Shown piece after piece: positions 7,749-17,484 of a DNA stretch of 64,000 bases. A model generated the notes under the pieces. That model had not been told where the DNA came from. It did no database searches and was given only the letters and a program-made list of their open reading frames with translations. Each line of letters starts with the position of its first letter. The stretch's first letter is position 1. Source of the stretch: Kordiimonadales bacterium IMCC3096. GTDB lineage: Bacteria > Pseudomonadota > Alphaproteobacteria > Minwuiales > Minwuiaceae. A program made the translations under genes and the position numbers. The stretch spans positions 652,001 to 716,000 of the forward strand of contig CP018227.1 of NCBI GenBank assembly GCA_016865035.1, read 5' to 3'.

Positions 7749-10700
7749 CATATTCCCGCAACTCGCTGACTGATGCCTCGGCGAGTTGCCGGATGCCTCT
7801 CGCCATGGCAAGAGCACTGTCATCATCACCGTTGGCGACGGCGGCTTCGATGGCCCGACAGGTCCGGAACAGGCGCATCGCCCCCAGTGAACCACAGCTG
7901 CTGCCGATCCGGTGGGCAACGGAGTCCAGCGCCACGACGTCCTTCTCGTCCAGTGCAGTCTCGAACTCGGGGATTGCGCCTTCCAGATGCTCGGAGAAGA
8001 CACGGGCAATTTCGGGCACGACCGCCTCCGATGTCTCTTCGGCAAGGCGCTCGATCACATCGATGTCCAGCACAGGATCGCCAATGCCCGTGGCAGCAGG
8101 TGCCGCGACCGCTTCAGTGCCCTGATCCCTGAAGACCCAACGGTCGATCGTCCGGATGAGGTGCTGACGATCAATCGGCTTGGCGATGAAATCGTCCATG
8201 CCCGACGCGAGAATGTTCGACTTCTCGCTGTCCAAGACGTGCGCCGTCATGGCAACGATCGGAACATCAGCACGTTCACCCGGCAGCGCCCGAATGGCCG
8301 CCGTTGCGCTCAGGCCGTCCATTACCGGCATGCCGACATCCATCAGCACAGCCTCGTAGGACCGGCGCTGGACGGCACGCACGGCTTCCTCACCGTTGCC
8401 GGCGATATCGAGCCGGAACCCTGCCTTCTCCAGCATGACGCGTATGACCAGCTGATTGGCCGGATTGTCTTCGGCGACCAGCAGGCGCACGTTGCGTCGG
8501 CGATCCATGTCGGCGGCCACATCCTGCGGGCTCGCTTCAACGGGTCGAACCGGCGTCGCCGTCTTCTCGAGTTCGACCTCGAACCAGAAGTCGCTTCCCG
8601 TGCCGGTCTCGGTCGAGAAACCGATCTCTCCGCCGATGGTCTCCACGATCCGCTGGCATATGGCGAGGCCGAGACCGGTACCACCCATGGCATCCCCTGC
8701 CCCGGTCGAACTGGAGAACTCGGAGAACATATGGTCGCGAAGGTCTTCCGGCACGCCGGAGCCGGTATCTCGCACGGAGAACCGGAGCCTGGGGCGGCTT
8801 TCCGTACCGCCGACGGTCCCGATCCGGAAGGTGACACTGCCCTGCTCCGTGAACCGGATCGCGTTGGAGCCGAAGTTCAGAAGCACCTGTCGCAGCCGTC
8901 CCGGGTCTCCCAGCAGGGGCGTCGGAAGATCCGACGGCGCCTCGAGGCGGAGGTCGATACCCCTGTCCACGGCGCGTGGCGACAGCACCTCCACCACCAC
9001 CCGCGCAAGGTCCGCAGGATCGAAGGGCGAAATTTCCAGTTCCAGCTTGCCGGCTTCCATCTTCGAGAAGTCGAGGATGTCATTGATGACCGTGAGCAGG
9101 GCCTCTGCAGACGTGCGCCCTGTAACGACATAACGGCTCTGTTCGCTTGACAGTTCGGTATCGGAGAGCAGGCCCAGAACACCCAGAACCGCGTTCAGCG
9201 GTGTCCGGATCTCGTGGCTCATCATGGCCAGGAAACGGCTCTTCGCGCGGTTCGCCTCCTCGGCACGGTCGCGCTGCAGCATCAGTTCCGCCTCGGCCCG
9301 CTTCAGGCTCGACACGTCGAACCCGTACAGGTTGACTTCCTGCTTCTCGGGGATGGGACTCAACAGCACGCTGTACTGGATGTCGCCCACACCGATTTCC
9401 ATGTTGGCTGGCACACTGGAGGCAAGTGTCTCGTAGATCTTCTGTTGCCAGGCAGTGGTCGGGCGTGAACCCACCGAGACATTGAGGTGGTTGGCCAGCG
9501 GCCCGCTGGCCTCGTTGGCATAGAGCAGTTCACCGCGTCCGTCGAAACGCATCACCGGTGCCGGGTTTTCGTTCGGCAGGCGGGCCATGTCCTGCACGCG
9601 TTGCTCGGCGCTTCTGCGCTCCGAGATGTCCCTGATGTAGCTGACGAATTCCGGCCCGTCGCCGCTGTCGACCACGTTGATCGCAAGTTCGATCGGGAAG
9701 ATGCGGTCGGAGGCATCCATCGCATCGATCTCGATACGGTTGCCGATCACGGGTCCTTCACCGGTGACGAGATAGCGGGCGAGTCCGTTCCGGTGCGCTT
9801 CCCGCATGTCGCGGGGAATGATCAGATCAGCCATCTCCCTGCCGACCACATCCGCCGCACGGTAACCGAACAGCGTTTCGGCCGCCGGGTTGAAGGTCAC
9901 CACCTTGCCTTCGGCATCCATCACGATCACGCAGTCAAGCGCCACATCGATGGTCGCCCGAAGGCGTTTCTCGCTTTCCTGAAGCTCGAACTCCCGGCGT
10001 TTCAGCTCGGAAATATCGATCCGGAAACCCACGGTGCCGCCATCCGGGGTGCGCCGTTCGATGATCCGCAGCCAGCGACCGTCGCCCAGCTGCTGCTCCA
10101 GCGGTTCCTCCGGTGGGTTCCTGTGCAGCGCCAGGCGCGCGGCCACCCATTCCTCGATACGCCATTCGGACCCGGCGTACTGTCCGCGTTCGGCGCCGGT
10201 ACGGATGATGTGTTCAAAGGTGTTGCCGGACAACATGACGTCCGCGCTGTTTGCGTAGAAATCGCGATATTTCTGGTTGCAGATCACCAACCGGTCGTCC
10301 GCGTCATACAGGACGAAAGCGTCGGGCACGGCCTCGATTGCCGATACCAGGCGCGTTTGCGCGATCTGCAGTTCCAGTTCCCGCTGCTTGATCTCCGTGA
10401 TGTCGGTTCGGAAACCGACAATGCCGCCTTCCGGTGTTCGACGTTCGGTGATGCGTATCCATCGCCCTGAGGCCAGCTGCTTCTCGATCGGGTCTTCCGG
10501 CGGGTTCCGGTGTGCATGCATCCGGTCGGCAATCCATTCTTCCTCCCGTCCGACCGCTGCCAGATATTCGCCACGCTCGACACCGGCGCGAAGCCCGTCC
10601 TCGAACCGCGTGCCCGGCTCCATCATTTCCGGCGCATTTCCGTAGATCTCACGGTACTTCTGGTTGCAGATGACCAGGCGATCCTCCGCATCAAAGAGAA

Positions 10701-11817
10701 CAAAGCCGTCAGGCACGGTCTCGATTGCCGCGAGCAGCCGCTCCTGCAGCATTCGCGCTGTCTCCTGTGCCTCCCGTTCCTTGGTCCGGTCGGTGAGAAC
10801 GCCTGTGAACAGCCGCTCGCCATCCAGCCGGGTCTCGCTGAAGGAAATATCGCCCATCAGACGTCGGCCGGACTTGTGCACCGCAGTCAGGGTGGTCTGC
10901 CTGCCCGGCAGATCGACCGCTCCGGCCAGGTAGGCCTGGAACACCTTCTCGTAGATCGCGTACTGATCGGCCGGCATCAGGTCGCGCACGTGCAGCCGCA
11001 GGAATTCTTCCTCGGTGTAGCCGAACTGCTCGCAGACCGCCTTGTTGCAGCCAACGATCCTGAGGTTCAGATCGTGGGTCAGCAGCCCCTCGGAAAGAGC
11101 GTCGAAGATCGAAGACATGAGCCGGTCACGCTCGGAACGCTGATCTTCGAGCCGCGCTGCCTGCTCCCGTTCGGCTGCCACTCTCTCGGCTTCGATCCGG
11201 TCCAGAAAGGCGCTGGAAATCTGGCCGATCTCGTCCGGCTTGGCGGCAATCCTTCTGAGCCGTGTCAGATCCGGATTGGTCCCCCCTGTTACATCCAGTA
11301 CCGATCGCAGACGCCGCTGCACGATGACATAGTTGGCCAGCAACGCGCTGAGCAGTGCACCTGCCAGGGACACACCAAGTGCCGCAAGCACGAACAGCCG
11401 CTCCTCCCGCAATGTCTCGGTAATCCAGCTGCCGCCGTAATCGATCCTCAGGACGCCGTCCGGCTTCAGCGTGAAATCGACGTTCTTCCTGCTCTGGCGT
11501 TCGACACAGCCGCGGTTCGGCCAGCCGACCAGCACCCCCCCGTCGGTATCCAGCACGGTCACGCACCGGATGGACCGGTATCCCTGCGCGAGACGCAGCA
11601 GGTGAACGACGTCGGCATTCGCCTCGTGTCGTCTGGCTTCGGAAAGCGCCGTTGACAGATGGTGACCGAGGGAAGCGACCTGGGCCGCCACTTCAGATTC
11701 CATCGCGTCGCGGCGGAACTGGTCGTACCAGATCAGGAACCCCCCGGCGAATGCCAGAAACATCACCGCAAAGACAACAGTCACCCGTACGGCAAGGGAG
11801 GACAGGAGTTTCTTCAA
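7726..11817 (-). CDS. Hybrid sensor histidine kinase with multiple PAS, receiver and Hpt domains
   Basis: A 1363-residue inner-membrane sensor. Order: membrane helix 8-30, periplasmic region to about 138, second helix 140-162, HAMP-like linker, five PAS-like segments between about 235 and 865, a HisKA domain with H868 in SHEIRTPLN, an HATPase domain (DTGSGVP, GGTGLGLAICQ), a receiver with D1160 in LMDVGMPVMDG and an Hpt domain with H1302 in AHRIGSSCGSLGA. The complete internal phosphorelay implies a separate output regulator elsewhere. PAS segments 2 and 3 are close copies (VPDGFVLFDAEDRLVICNQK versus VPDAFVLYDADDRLVICNQK). It lies 6 bases after the 124-residue gene on the same strand, and its position suggests control of surface polysaccharide. 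Confidence 0.93.
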   Translation of the reverse strand: MKKLLSSLAVRVTVVFAVMFLAFAGGFLIWYDQFRRDAMESEVAAQVASLGHHLSTALSEARRHEANADVVHLLRLAQGYRSIRCVTVLDTDGGVLVGWPNRGCVERQSRKNVDFTLKPDGVLRIDYGGSWITETLREERLFVLAALGVSLAGALLSALLANYVIVQRRLRSVLDVTGGTNPDLTRLRRIAAKPDEIGQISSAFLDRIEAERVAAEREQAARLEDQRSERDRLMSSIFDALSEGLLTHDLNLRIVGCNKAVCEQFGYTEEEFLRLHVRDLMPADQYAIYEKVFQAYLAGAVDLPGRQTTLTAVHKSGRRLMGDISFSETRLDGERLFTGVLTDRTKEREAQETARMLQERLLAAIETVPDGFVLFDAEDRLVICNQKYREIYGNAPEMMEPGTRFEDGLRAGVERGEYLAAVGREEEWIADRMHAHRNPPEDPIEKQLASGRWIRITERRTPEGGIVGFRTDITEIKQRELELQIAQTRLVSAIEAVPDAFVLYDADDRLVICNQKYRDFYANSADVMLSGNTFEHIIRTGAERGQYAGSEWRIEEWVAARLALHRNPPEEPLEQQLGDGRWLRIIERRTPDGGTVGFRIDISELKRREFELQESEKRLRATIDVALDCVIVMDAEGKVVTFNPAAETLFGYRAADVVGREMADLIIPRDMREAHRNGLARYLVTGEGPVIGNRIEIDAMDASDRIFPIELAINVVDSGDGPEFVSYIRDISERRSAEQRVQDMARLPNENPAPVMRFDGRGELLYANEASGPLANHLNVSVGSRPTTAWQQKIYETLASSVPANMEIGVGDIQYSVLLSPIPEKQEVNLYGFDVSSLKRAEAELMLQRDRAEEANRAKSRFLAMMSHEIRTPLNAVLGVLGLLSDTELSSEQSRYVVTGRTSAEALLTVINDILDFSKMEAGKLELEISPFDPADLARVVVEVLSPRAVDRGIDLRLEAPSDLPTPLLGDPGRLRQVLLNFGSNAIRFTEQGSVTFRIGTVGGTESRPRLRFSVRDTGSGVPEDLRDHMFSEFSSSTGAGDAMGGTGLGLAICQRIVETIGGEIGFSTETGTGSDFWFEVELEKTATPVRPVEASPQDVAADMDRRRNVRLLVAEDNPANQLVIRVMLEKAGFRLDIAGNGEEAVRAVQRRSYEAVLMDVGMPVMDGLSATAAIRALPGERADVPIVAMTAHVLDSEKSNILASGMDDFIAKPIDRQHLIRTIDRWVFRDQGTEAVAAPAATGIGDPVLDIDVIERLAEETSEAVVPEIARVFSEHLEGAIPEFETALDEKDVVALDSVAHRIGSSCGSLGAMRLFRTCRAIEAAVANGDDDSALAMARGIRQLAEASVSELREYVRTRFGT

Positions 11818-11823
11818 AGGACG

Positions 11824-12198
11824 CTATTTGCCCATTGTCTTGCGAATTGAATCGCGTGAATCGAACAGGGTCTGCGTGATCGCGAAGCCATCCCTGACAG
11901 GCATCACGAGGAAATCGACCTCATATGTCGTTCCGCCATCCGCCACGAAATCAGCGCACAGGAAATAGCCGTTGCGAAACGGGACGATCTTGGGATGCAG
12001 GCTGGCGGGAGACAGTTTCAGAAGTTCGCCGGAGTCCGTATTGAAGATGACGTAGCGCCCATCCGACTCCCGCTCGCCCAGAAACGAAAGCAGCGTGGAC
12101 TGCAACGCGATCATGCGGCTCTGGTCCAGTTCCGCGTGTGCCGTGTTGATGCTGCAGAACAGGACGATGGCAGCGGCAAGAGATGCGATCTGACGCAT
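11824..12198 (-). CDS. Secreted protein of unknown function, operon partner of the sensor kinase
   Basis: A 124-residue protein with a signal peptide cut after AHA|EL. The mature domain contains one cysteine (YFLCADF) and alternating beta-like segments; I do not recognise the family. It precedes the hybrid kinase by 6 bases, so it may be a periplasmic ligand-binding partner of the kinase's extracytoplasmic region. That is inference from operon position. Confidence 0.68.
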   Translation of the reverse strand: MRQIASLAAAIVLFCSINTAHAELDQSRMIALQSTLLSFLGERESDGRYVIFNTDSGELLKLSPASLHPKIVPFRNGYFLCADFVADGGTTYEVDFLVMPVRDGFAITQTLFDSRDSIRKTMGK

Positions 12199-12736
12199 TG
12201 AAGGGATTCCCCGTGATGGTTGAACTCGATCCTACAGCCAATGCAATTCGACTGCCAGAACGCGGTACGCCCCGTCTCGACGACATCCGTCAGCTTCGAG
12301 AGTGTTCCTCACTCAGGCAAGTTGGCCTTCCGCCCCCCCCTGTCCGTTGTCGTCATCCCGAGCATCAGACACTATGGGAGCGGAACGGGACCCGTTGCTG
12401 ATCGTGTGGGAGGTGTCCCCGGGAATCTCGACCGGATCACATTGCCGCCTGACCGCACGCCGGTCGCATCCATCGCCTGGCCACAAAGCCATGCTACCGA
12501 GCCAATCAGACGCACAACGCAGGATCAGGAGTGGTACTGGCGCATATTGCGCCGCGAATGAACCAGTAAACTCATCAAGATATAGAGGTAATGGCGGTCC
12601 GTGTAGTCAGTTGCGAACCCGTCTCTGGGTGCCGTTTGCCTGTTTACAGGGAAGAACAGGGAATTTTCGGCATTTTCGGCCGTGGAGAAGCGCTTTCCGC
12701 TGCCGTAACCCCCTGAGAAACAGCCTCTTTCCGCCC

Positions 12737-12766
12737 GAATTCCCTGTGACCAATAACAGGGAATTC
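12737..12766. repeat. Perfect 11-bp inverted repeat with 8-base spacer
   Basis: The arms 12737-12747 and 12756-12766 (GAATTCCCTGT and its reverse complement) are perfectly complementary. The arms contain the CAGGGAA unit that recurs at 12647, 12657, 12799 and 12820. Such a dyad fits a dimeric DNA-binding protein site. Confidence 0.65.
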
Positions 12767-13093
12767 AGATGCCGGAACAGGGTGCTGGAATCCGCGAGCA
12801 GGGAATCTGGATAGGCTTGCAGGGAACCCCGCTTCGAAGAGCAGCGAACCCCCACGGAACAGGCGTCAGTCTGCGGCTCCAAGGGCGCCTCGGGTCGCTG
12901 TTCCTGACAACGCCATGCACGCCTGGCCCGCAGCAACACCGGCTTCCACGGACCTTGCAACTGCGCACTCGGCAGGCCGGGTTCCGGCGCACCTCGCATG
13001 GGGACAACAGACGCTGTGCACCGGAATGGACAGCCACCAGCCATGGTCGGACATACGCCGAGGCACTTCGGGATGCGGGATGGGACGCGCCTG

Positions 13094-13265
13094 AAGCGGG
13101 ACGGGGTTGCGCGTTAGTGGGACGATAGTGGGATGACACGAGGGTAAACCGGGACAGGTTCGCACCTTACCGGGACGATGGTGGGACAGGGTGGCGCCAA
13201 GCTGGGATGGAAATCAAATGACGCGGGACGGAATGGCCGCATTGTGGGACAGACCCGGGACGGCC
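13094..13265. repeat. Cluster of degenerate GGGAC repeats
   Basis: At least eight copies of GGGAC or GTGGGA(C/T) occur in about 170 bases, several as paired units of the form GGGACGATRGTGGGA. The spacing is irregular. No gene lies here. The function is unknown. Confidence 0.5.
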
Positions 13266-13654
13266 TGCAGGAGCGGTACGCAAGGTCTACCGCAACCGTC
13301 GTACGGCGGTTCTGTGCTGCGAGCCTCCCGCCAGAATCCCTGCGGGCACTCGACCATCCGTGATGCTCCATGTGCCCTTGCTGCAATCGGCGGAAGCGTC
13401 GGATGCTCGCTCTGCCGCGAGGGATGTTGAATGTCTCTCGGTCAAATGCGGCATCCACCACCATGCAACGCGATCTGGTGCGGATACGGCACCCGGTCGG
13501 TCACTTCTGCCCCGTCTGCATGGTCTCGAGACAGACTGATTCGCACGATGATTCGCCGGTTCCGCACCTGATGTCAGCCCTTCGTTGGCGGTATTGGCCC
13601 CGATTCCGACCCCGATCCTCCCCACCGCCCAAAAAATCGGTGGAGGGTTTCTGA

Positions 13655-13737
13655 ACGCTCCTAAAACGCTTGAACGCTCTAAAACGCCTTTTGAACGCCT
13701 GTTTTGAGCCATTAAAACGCTCGCGGCTTCGAGCGTT
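13655..13737. repeat. Helically phased ACGC repeat array with terminal hairpin
   Basis: The ACGC core of (T)(G/A)AAACGCT-like units occurs at 13655, 13666, 13674, 13684, 13695 and 13717, spaced 8-11 bases apart apart from one double step of 22. A perfect 8-bp hairpin (AACGCTCG at 13716-13723 with its complement at 13730-13737) ends the array. This resembles iterons or a multi-site operator. Confidence 0.6.
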
Positions 13738-13899
13738 CTGAAATCGAGGCATGCGAGACGGGTTCTTCCACAGGTTTTGCAGCAGAACGCTTTGACATTC
13801 CCGCAAGGATCGCGAATGCGTGGATGAAGGGCGCGATGAGAACAGAACGTGATCATTCGTGTCCCCGTACAAGCCAACGCCATGTCGGAGAACCCGAGA

Positions 13900-15381
13900 A
13901 TGAGTTCCAGAACCCAGCGCCGCGCAGGCGGTGCGAAGCAGTCCGACCGGACCCGGAGCAGAAGCCCGGAACGGGTCGTATCCACGATCACCGAGCGCCG
14001 CATCGATGCGCTGCGCCCCTACGAGGGCAATGCCCGGACCCACTCACGACGGCAGATCCGCCAGATCGCCGACAGCATCGATCGCTTCGGCTTCACCAAC
14101 CCGGTGCTGATTGCCGATGATGACACCATCATCGCAGGCCATGGCCGCGTGCTGGCGGCACGGTCGCTCGGCATGACGGAGGTGCCGACGGTGCGTCTTT
14201 CGCACATGAGCGAAGCCGAACGCAGGGCCTACATCCTGGCCGACAACAAGCTCGCCCTGAATGCGGGCTGGGACCAGGACCTGCTGGCGATCGAACTGCA
14301 GGGACTGATCGATCTCGACTTCGACGTGGAACTGACCGGCTTCTCGCTGGCGGAGATCGATTTTACCCTCGATGCGGCGAGCGAACGGGAGACACCGGGA
14401 CCGGCGGCACCGGAGGACGATATCCCGCCACTGCCGCAGACAGCGATCAGCCGACCGGGCGATCTCTGGCGCTGCGGGCGCCATCGCCTGCTCTGCGGTG
14501 ATGCCCGCTCATCTGCCGACTACGATCTGCTGCTGGAACAGGAGCAGGTCGATCTCGTCTTCACCGACCCGCCCTACAATGTAGCAATCGATGGTCATGT
14601 CTCCGGGCTCGGCAAGGTACGCCACCGGGAGTTTGCCTTCGCCTCGGGCGAGATGTCGGAGGACGCCTTCACCGCCTTCCTGACCGGGACGCTGGGAGCG
14701 GCGGCGGATCGCTGTCGCGACGGCGCCATCGCCTTCGTCTGCATGGACTGGCGGCACATGGGGGAGTTGCTCGCGGCGGGCCGCACGGTCTTCTCGGAAC
14801 TGAAGAACCTCTGCGTCTGGAACAAGACCAATGGTGGCATGGGGAGCTTCTATCGCTCCAAGCATGAGTTGGTCTTCGTCTTCAAGGTGGGGACGGGTCC
14901 GCATGTGAACAGCTTCGGTCTCGGCGAGACGGGTCGCTACCGGACCAATGTCTGGGACTATGCCGGCATCAACAGCTTTGGTGCCAGCCGTGACACGGAT
15001 CTGGCCATGCACCCGACGGTCAAGCCGGTCGCCCTGGTGGCGGATGCGATCAGGGACTGTTCGAAGCGGGGCGATATCGTGCTCGACGGCTTTGGCGGTT
15101 CGGGCACGACCCTGATCGCCGCAGAGCAGGTTGGTCGGAAGGCACGGCTGCTGGAGTTCGATCCGGCCTATTGCGACACCATCGTGCGGCGTTGGGAACG
15201 CCTTACCGGCAAGCACGCCACCCTGGAGGCGACGGGTGAGCGTTTCGAGGACGTGGAGGAATATCGCCTGGCGGAGACGGGTACGGCAGACCCCAACCCT
15301 GATGGCGACACGCTCCCACCGGACGAAGCCGACGAAGCGGTCACACTGGCAGTCAATATCGAGACGGAGACACGCAGATGA
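13900..15381 (+). CDS. ParB-like nuclease/DNA adenine-or-cytosine methyltransferase fusion
   Basis: About 493 residues. The N-terminal part is a ParB/sulfiredoxin-like domain (RPYEGNARTHSRRQIRQIA and DTIIAGHGRVLAA). The C-terminal part is an amino-methyltransferase with the catalytic motif TDPPYNV and then the AdoMet-binding motif DGFGGSGTT, the beta-class order for N6-adenine or N4-cytosine methylation. GTG at 13849 and ATG at 13882 are alternative starts; 13900 has GGAG 9 bases upstream. Such fusions are common in prophages and integrative elements as solitary methylases; no restriction enzyme is seen here. It overlaps DUF5681 by four bases (ATGA). Confidence 0.87.
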   Translation: MSSRTQRRAGGAKQSDRTRSRSPERVVSTITERRIDALRPYEGNARTHSRRQIRQIADSIDRFGFTNPVLIADDDTIIAGHGRVLAARSLGMTEVPTVRLSHMSEAERRAYILADNKLALNAGWDQDLLAIELQGLIDLDFDVELTGFSLAEIDFTLDAASERETPGPAAPEDDIPPLPQTAISRPGDLWRCGRHRLLCGDARSSADYDLLLEQEQVDLVFTDPPYNVAIDGHVSGLGKVRHREFAFASGEMSEDAFTAFLTGTLGAAADRCRDGAIAFVCMDWRHMGELLAAGRTVFSELKNLCVWNKTNGGMGSFYRSKHELVFVFKVGTGPHVNSFGLGETGRYRTNVWDYAGINSFGASRDTDLAMHPTVKPVALVADAIRDCSKRGDIVLDGFGGSGTTLIAAEQVGRKARLLEFDPAYCDTIVRRWERLTGKHATLEATGERFEDVEEYRLAETGTADPNPDGDTLPPDEADEAVTLAVNIETETRR

Positions 15382-16361
15382 GCGGTAACCGGGACCACAA
15401 GCAGGGGCACCCGGTGCGCAATCGTCGTTCGCAGAAGCGCGATGCGCCGTTAGGGGAAGATGACCGCACCGATAACGGGCATGACCAGCGCGGCATGAGC
15501 AGCGACGGCTACGAAGTCGGCTTCCGCAAGCCACCACGGTCAACACGGTTCAAAAAGGGCAAGTCCGGCAATCCACGAGGACGACCGAAGAAGCCCAAGC
15601 CGGAACCCATTCATCTGGCGGATGCCCCTGCCGACACCTTCCTCGAACAGGAAGCCTATCGTCTGCTGACGTTCCGGGAGAACGGCCAGGAGGTCCAGCT
15701 TCCGGCCACACAGGCGGTGGTTCGCTCATCGATCATGTCCGCGCTCAAGGGCAACCGCCTGTCTCAGCGCTTTGTCATCGAGCTCATGGACCGGAAGGAG
15801 GAGCAGTATCTTGAGTTGCGCCTGAAACGGTTCTTGCGTCTGGAGAAGCTGAAGGCCGAGGGCGAGGCGAAGATAGCCGAACATCAGAAGCGGGGCCTGC
15901 CACCGCCTGACCTGCTGCCGCATCCGGAAGATATCGTGCTCAACTACCGAACCGGGGAGGCGGAGATCCATGGACCCGAGACCCGCGAGGATCTCCGCGA
16001 CTGCGCGTACACGGCCGATCTGCGCGATCTCTGCATGATGCAGGCCGCGCTCAGCGAGAAACAACGCCCGAGAACCGAAGCAGGAGACAAGAGCAATGTC
16101 CCCACGGCGATGGTGTTTGCCCAACTCATGGACCACCTCCTACCCCGCCGCTTCCAGTGGAGCGAGGTCGAGGAAGTCTCGGTGTTCATGGGCTTCATGG
16201 CCGAGGACCGCAAAAAGTTGAAGGCACGGATCGAAAGGGAGATGGCGCGGCTCGAACGCGAACGTCCGCCATCAACGCTGAGTGAAGCCCAACGGGCCCT
16301 GGTCGATCGGACTTCGCAACGGCTTGGTGAACAACTCTGGCCAAAGGAGAAAGAGGGCTGA
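15378..16361 (+). CDS. DUF5681 domain protein
   Basis: A 327-residue cytoplasmic protein. Residues about 50-75 (GFRKPPRSTRFKKGKSGNPRGRPK) hold the basic motif that defines DUF5681; the rest is charged and helical. Function is not known; proteins of this family accompany phage or integrative-element methyltransferases and terminases. It starts within the stop codon of the methyltransferase gene (ATGA) with GGAGACACGCAG upstream, so both are coexpressed. Confidence 0.8.
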   Translation: MSGNRDHKQGHPVRNRRSQKRDAPLGEDDRTDNGHDQRGMSSDGYEVGFRKPPRSTRFKKGKSGNPRGRPKKPKPEPIHLADAPADTFLEQEAYRLLTFRENGQEVQLPATQAVVRSSIMSALKGNRLSQRFVIELMDRKEEQYLELRLKRFLRLEKLKAEGEAKIAEHQKRGLPPPDLLPHPEDIVLNYRTGEAEIHGPETREDLRDCAYTADLRDLCMMQAALSEKQRPRTEAGDKSNVPTAMVFAQLMDHLLPRRFQWSEVEEVSVFMGFMAEDRKKLKARIEREMARLERERPPSTLSEAQRALVDRTSQRLGEQLWPKEKEG

Positions 16362-16506
16362 CGGCACCCGGTCTGGAGGAAGGTCGGGTAGATTGACAGG
16401 CCGAAATGCCGAGAGATCCGAACCCGGCTGGACTTCCGTGGGCGACCAAGCCATTCCCGGTGTTGTAGTTGGCATTTATCCACGAGAAGAGACAAGGAAC
16501 TTTCCG

Positions 16507-17331
16507 ATGGCACAGCTGCGCCACCTGGGCCCGGGCTTCGACCCGGCTGTCGTTGCCGGAATCGACGCAAAGCTGCACGAGGTCGAGGCGAACCATGGTG
16601 TCCGCATTCTGCTGGCCATCGAGAGTGGCAGCCGGGGATGGGGTTTTCCATCGCCGGACAGCGACTATGACTGCCGCTTCATCCATGTCCGCCCGCAATC
16701 CGATTATCTGAGCCTCTATCCGCCGCGCGATGTCATCGAGTATCCGCCGGACGCGATCTACGACGTGAACGGCTGGGATCTGGCGAAGACCCTGAAGCTG
16801 CTGCTGAAGGGCAATGCCGTGGTGCTGGAATGGCTGATGTCGCCCTTTGTCTATCGCGGCGATGCAGACTTCCGGGCTGAGGCGCTGGCCCTGGCCGACC
16901 AGGTGGTACAACCAGCTGCCATCGCGATGCATTACCTGCATCTGGGGGAACGGCAACGGGAGACCGCCTTTGCCGACGGATCAGAGGTCCGGCTGAAGAA
17001 GCTGTTCTATGTCCTGCGCCCGGCCCTTGCCTTGCGTTGGATGCGGCTGCATTCGGGCGCGGCGATCGTGCCCATGGCGTTCCGGACCCTGGTGGCGGAG
17101 AGCGATGTCTCTGCGGACAGCACCGCGATCATCGACGATCTGCTCGCCCGCAAGGCACAGACGCGCGAGATGGGGCACGGCAGGATGCCACGGGAGATCG
17201 GTGCCCTGATCGACGCGGAGTTCGGGTTGGCACGGCAGCGCTGGCCGGAACCGGCAACGCGGCCAGGAGACGAGGCGGTCAGACTGGCGGATGCGTTCTT
17301 CCAGAGGTGGGTGAATAGCGGGGACAGCTAA
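16507..17331 (+). CDS. Nucleotidyltransferase-fold protein (COG3541/YcgL-like)
   Basis: A 274-residue protein with a minimal nucleotidyltransferase signature: ESGSRGWGFPSPDSDYDCRF gives the G-S and D-x-D pattern that binds metal and nucleotide. The remainder is helical, as in the COG3541 group of predicted nucleotidyltransferases. AAGGAA lies 8 bases before the ATG. The substrate is unknown; possibilities include nucleotide transfer to RNA or protein, or a toxin-like role. It sits 145 bases after DUF5681, at the end of the left cassette and before the metal island. Confidence 0.8.
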   Translation: MAQLRHLGPGFDPAVVAGIDAKLHEVEANHGVRILLAIESGSRGWGFPSPDSDYDCRFIHVRPQSDYLSLYPPRDVIEYPPDAIYDVNGWDLAKTLKLLLKGNAVVLEWLMSPFVYRGDADFRAEALALADQVVQPAAIAMHYLHLGERQRETAFADGSEVRLKKLFYVLRPALALRWMRLHSGAAIVPMAFRTLVAESDVSADSTAIIDDLLARKAQTREMGHGRMPREIGALIDAEFGLARQRWPEPATRPGDEAVRLADAFFQRWVNSGDS

Positions 17332-17484
17332 GCAGCGTCTTGGGTCACGGTCCACCAAGGCTCAGGACTCATTGATCATATCCGGTATATGGCGGCTTCT
17401 GCGATTGCGATGGCTGACATGAAATGGACCTGTCGCGGTTTTGATGCCGGCGAACTTCGACAGGAAAACGCAGTCTGATCCGGA

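Larger units (their letters stand above)
12199..13848. other. Gene-less junction region with short-repeat fields
   Basis: About 1.65 kb in which I see no convincing gene on either strand: the open frames lack start signals, have skewed composition and overlap one another. It holds CAGGGAA repeats (about 12.65-12.83 kb) with a perfect palindrome, GGGAC repeats (about 13.09-13.27 kb) and a phased ACGC array (about 13.65-13.74 kb). It separates core genes from the mobile-element cassette and is the likely left boundary of foreign DNA. Confidence 0.6.

Noticed and set aside
12183-13654. Several open frames of 60-240 codons on both strands
   Set aside because: They overlap each other on both strands, lack ribosome sites and encode Arg/Pro/Ser-rich sequence typical of non-coding GC-rich DNA.
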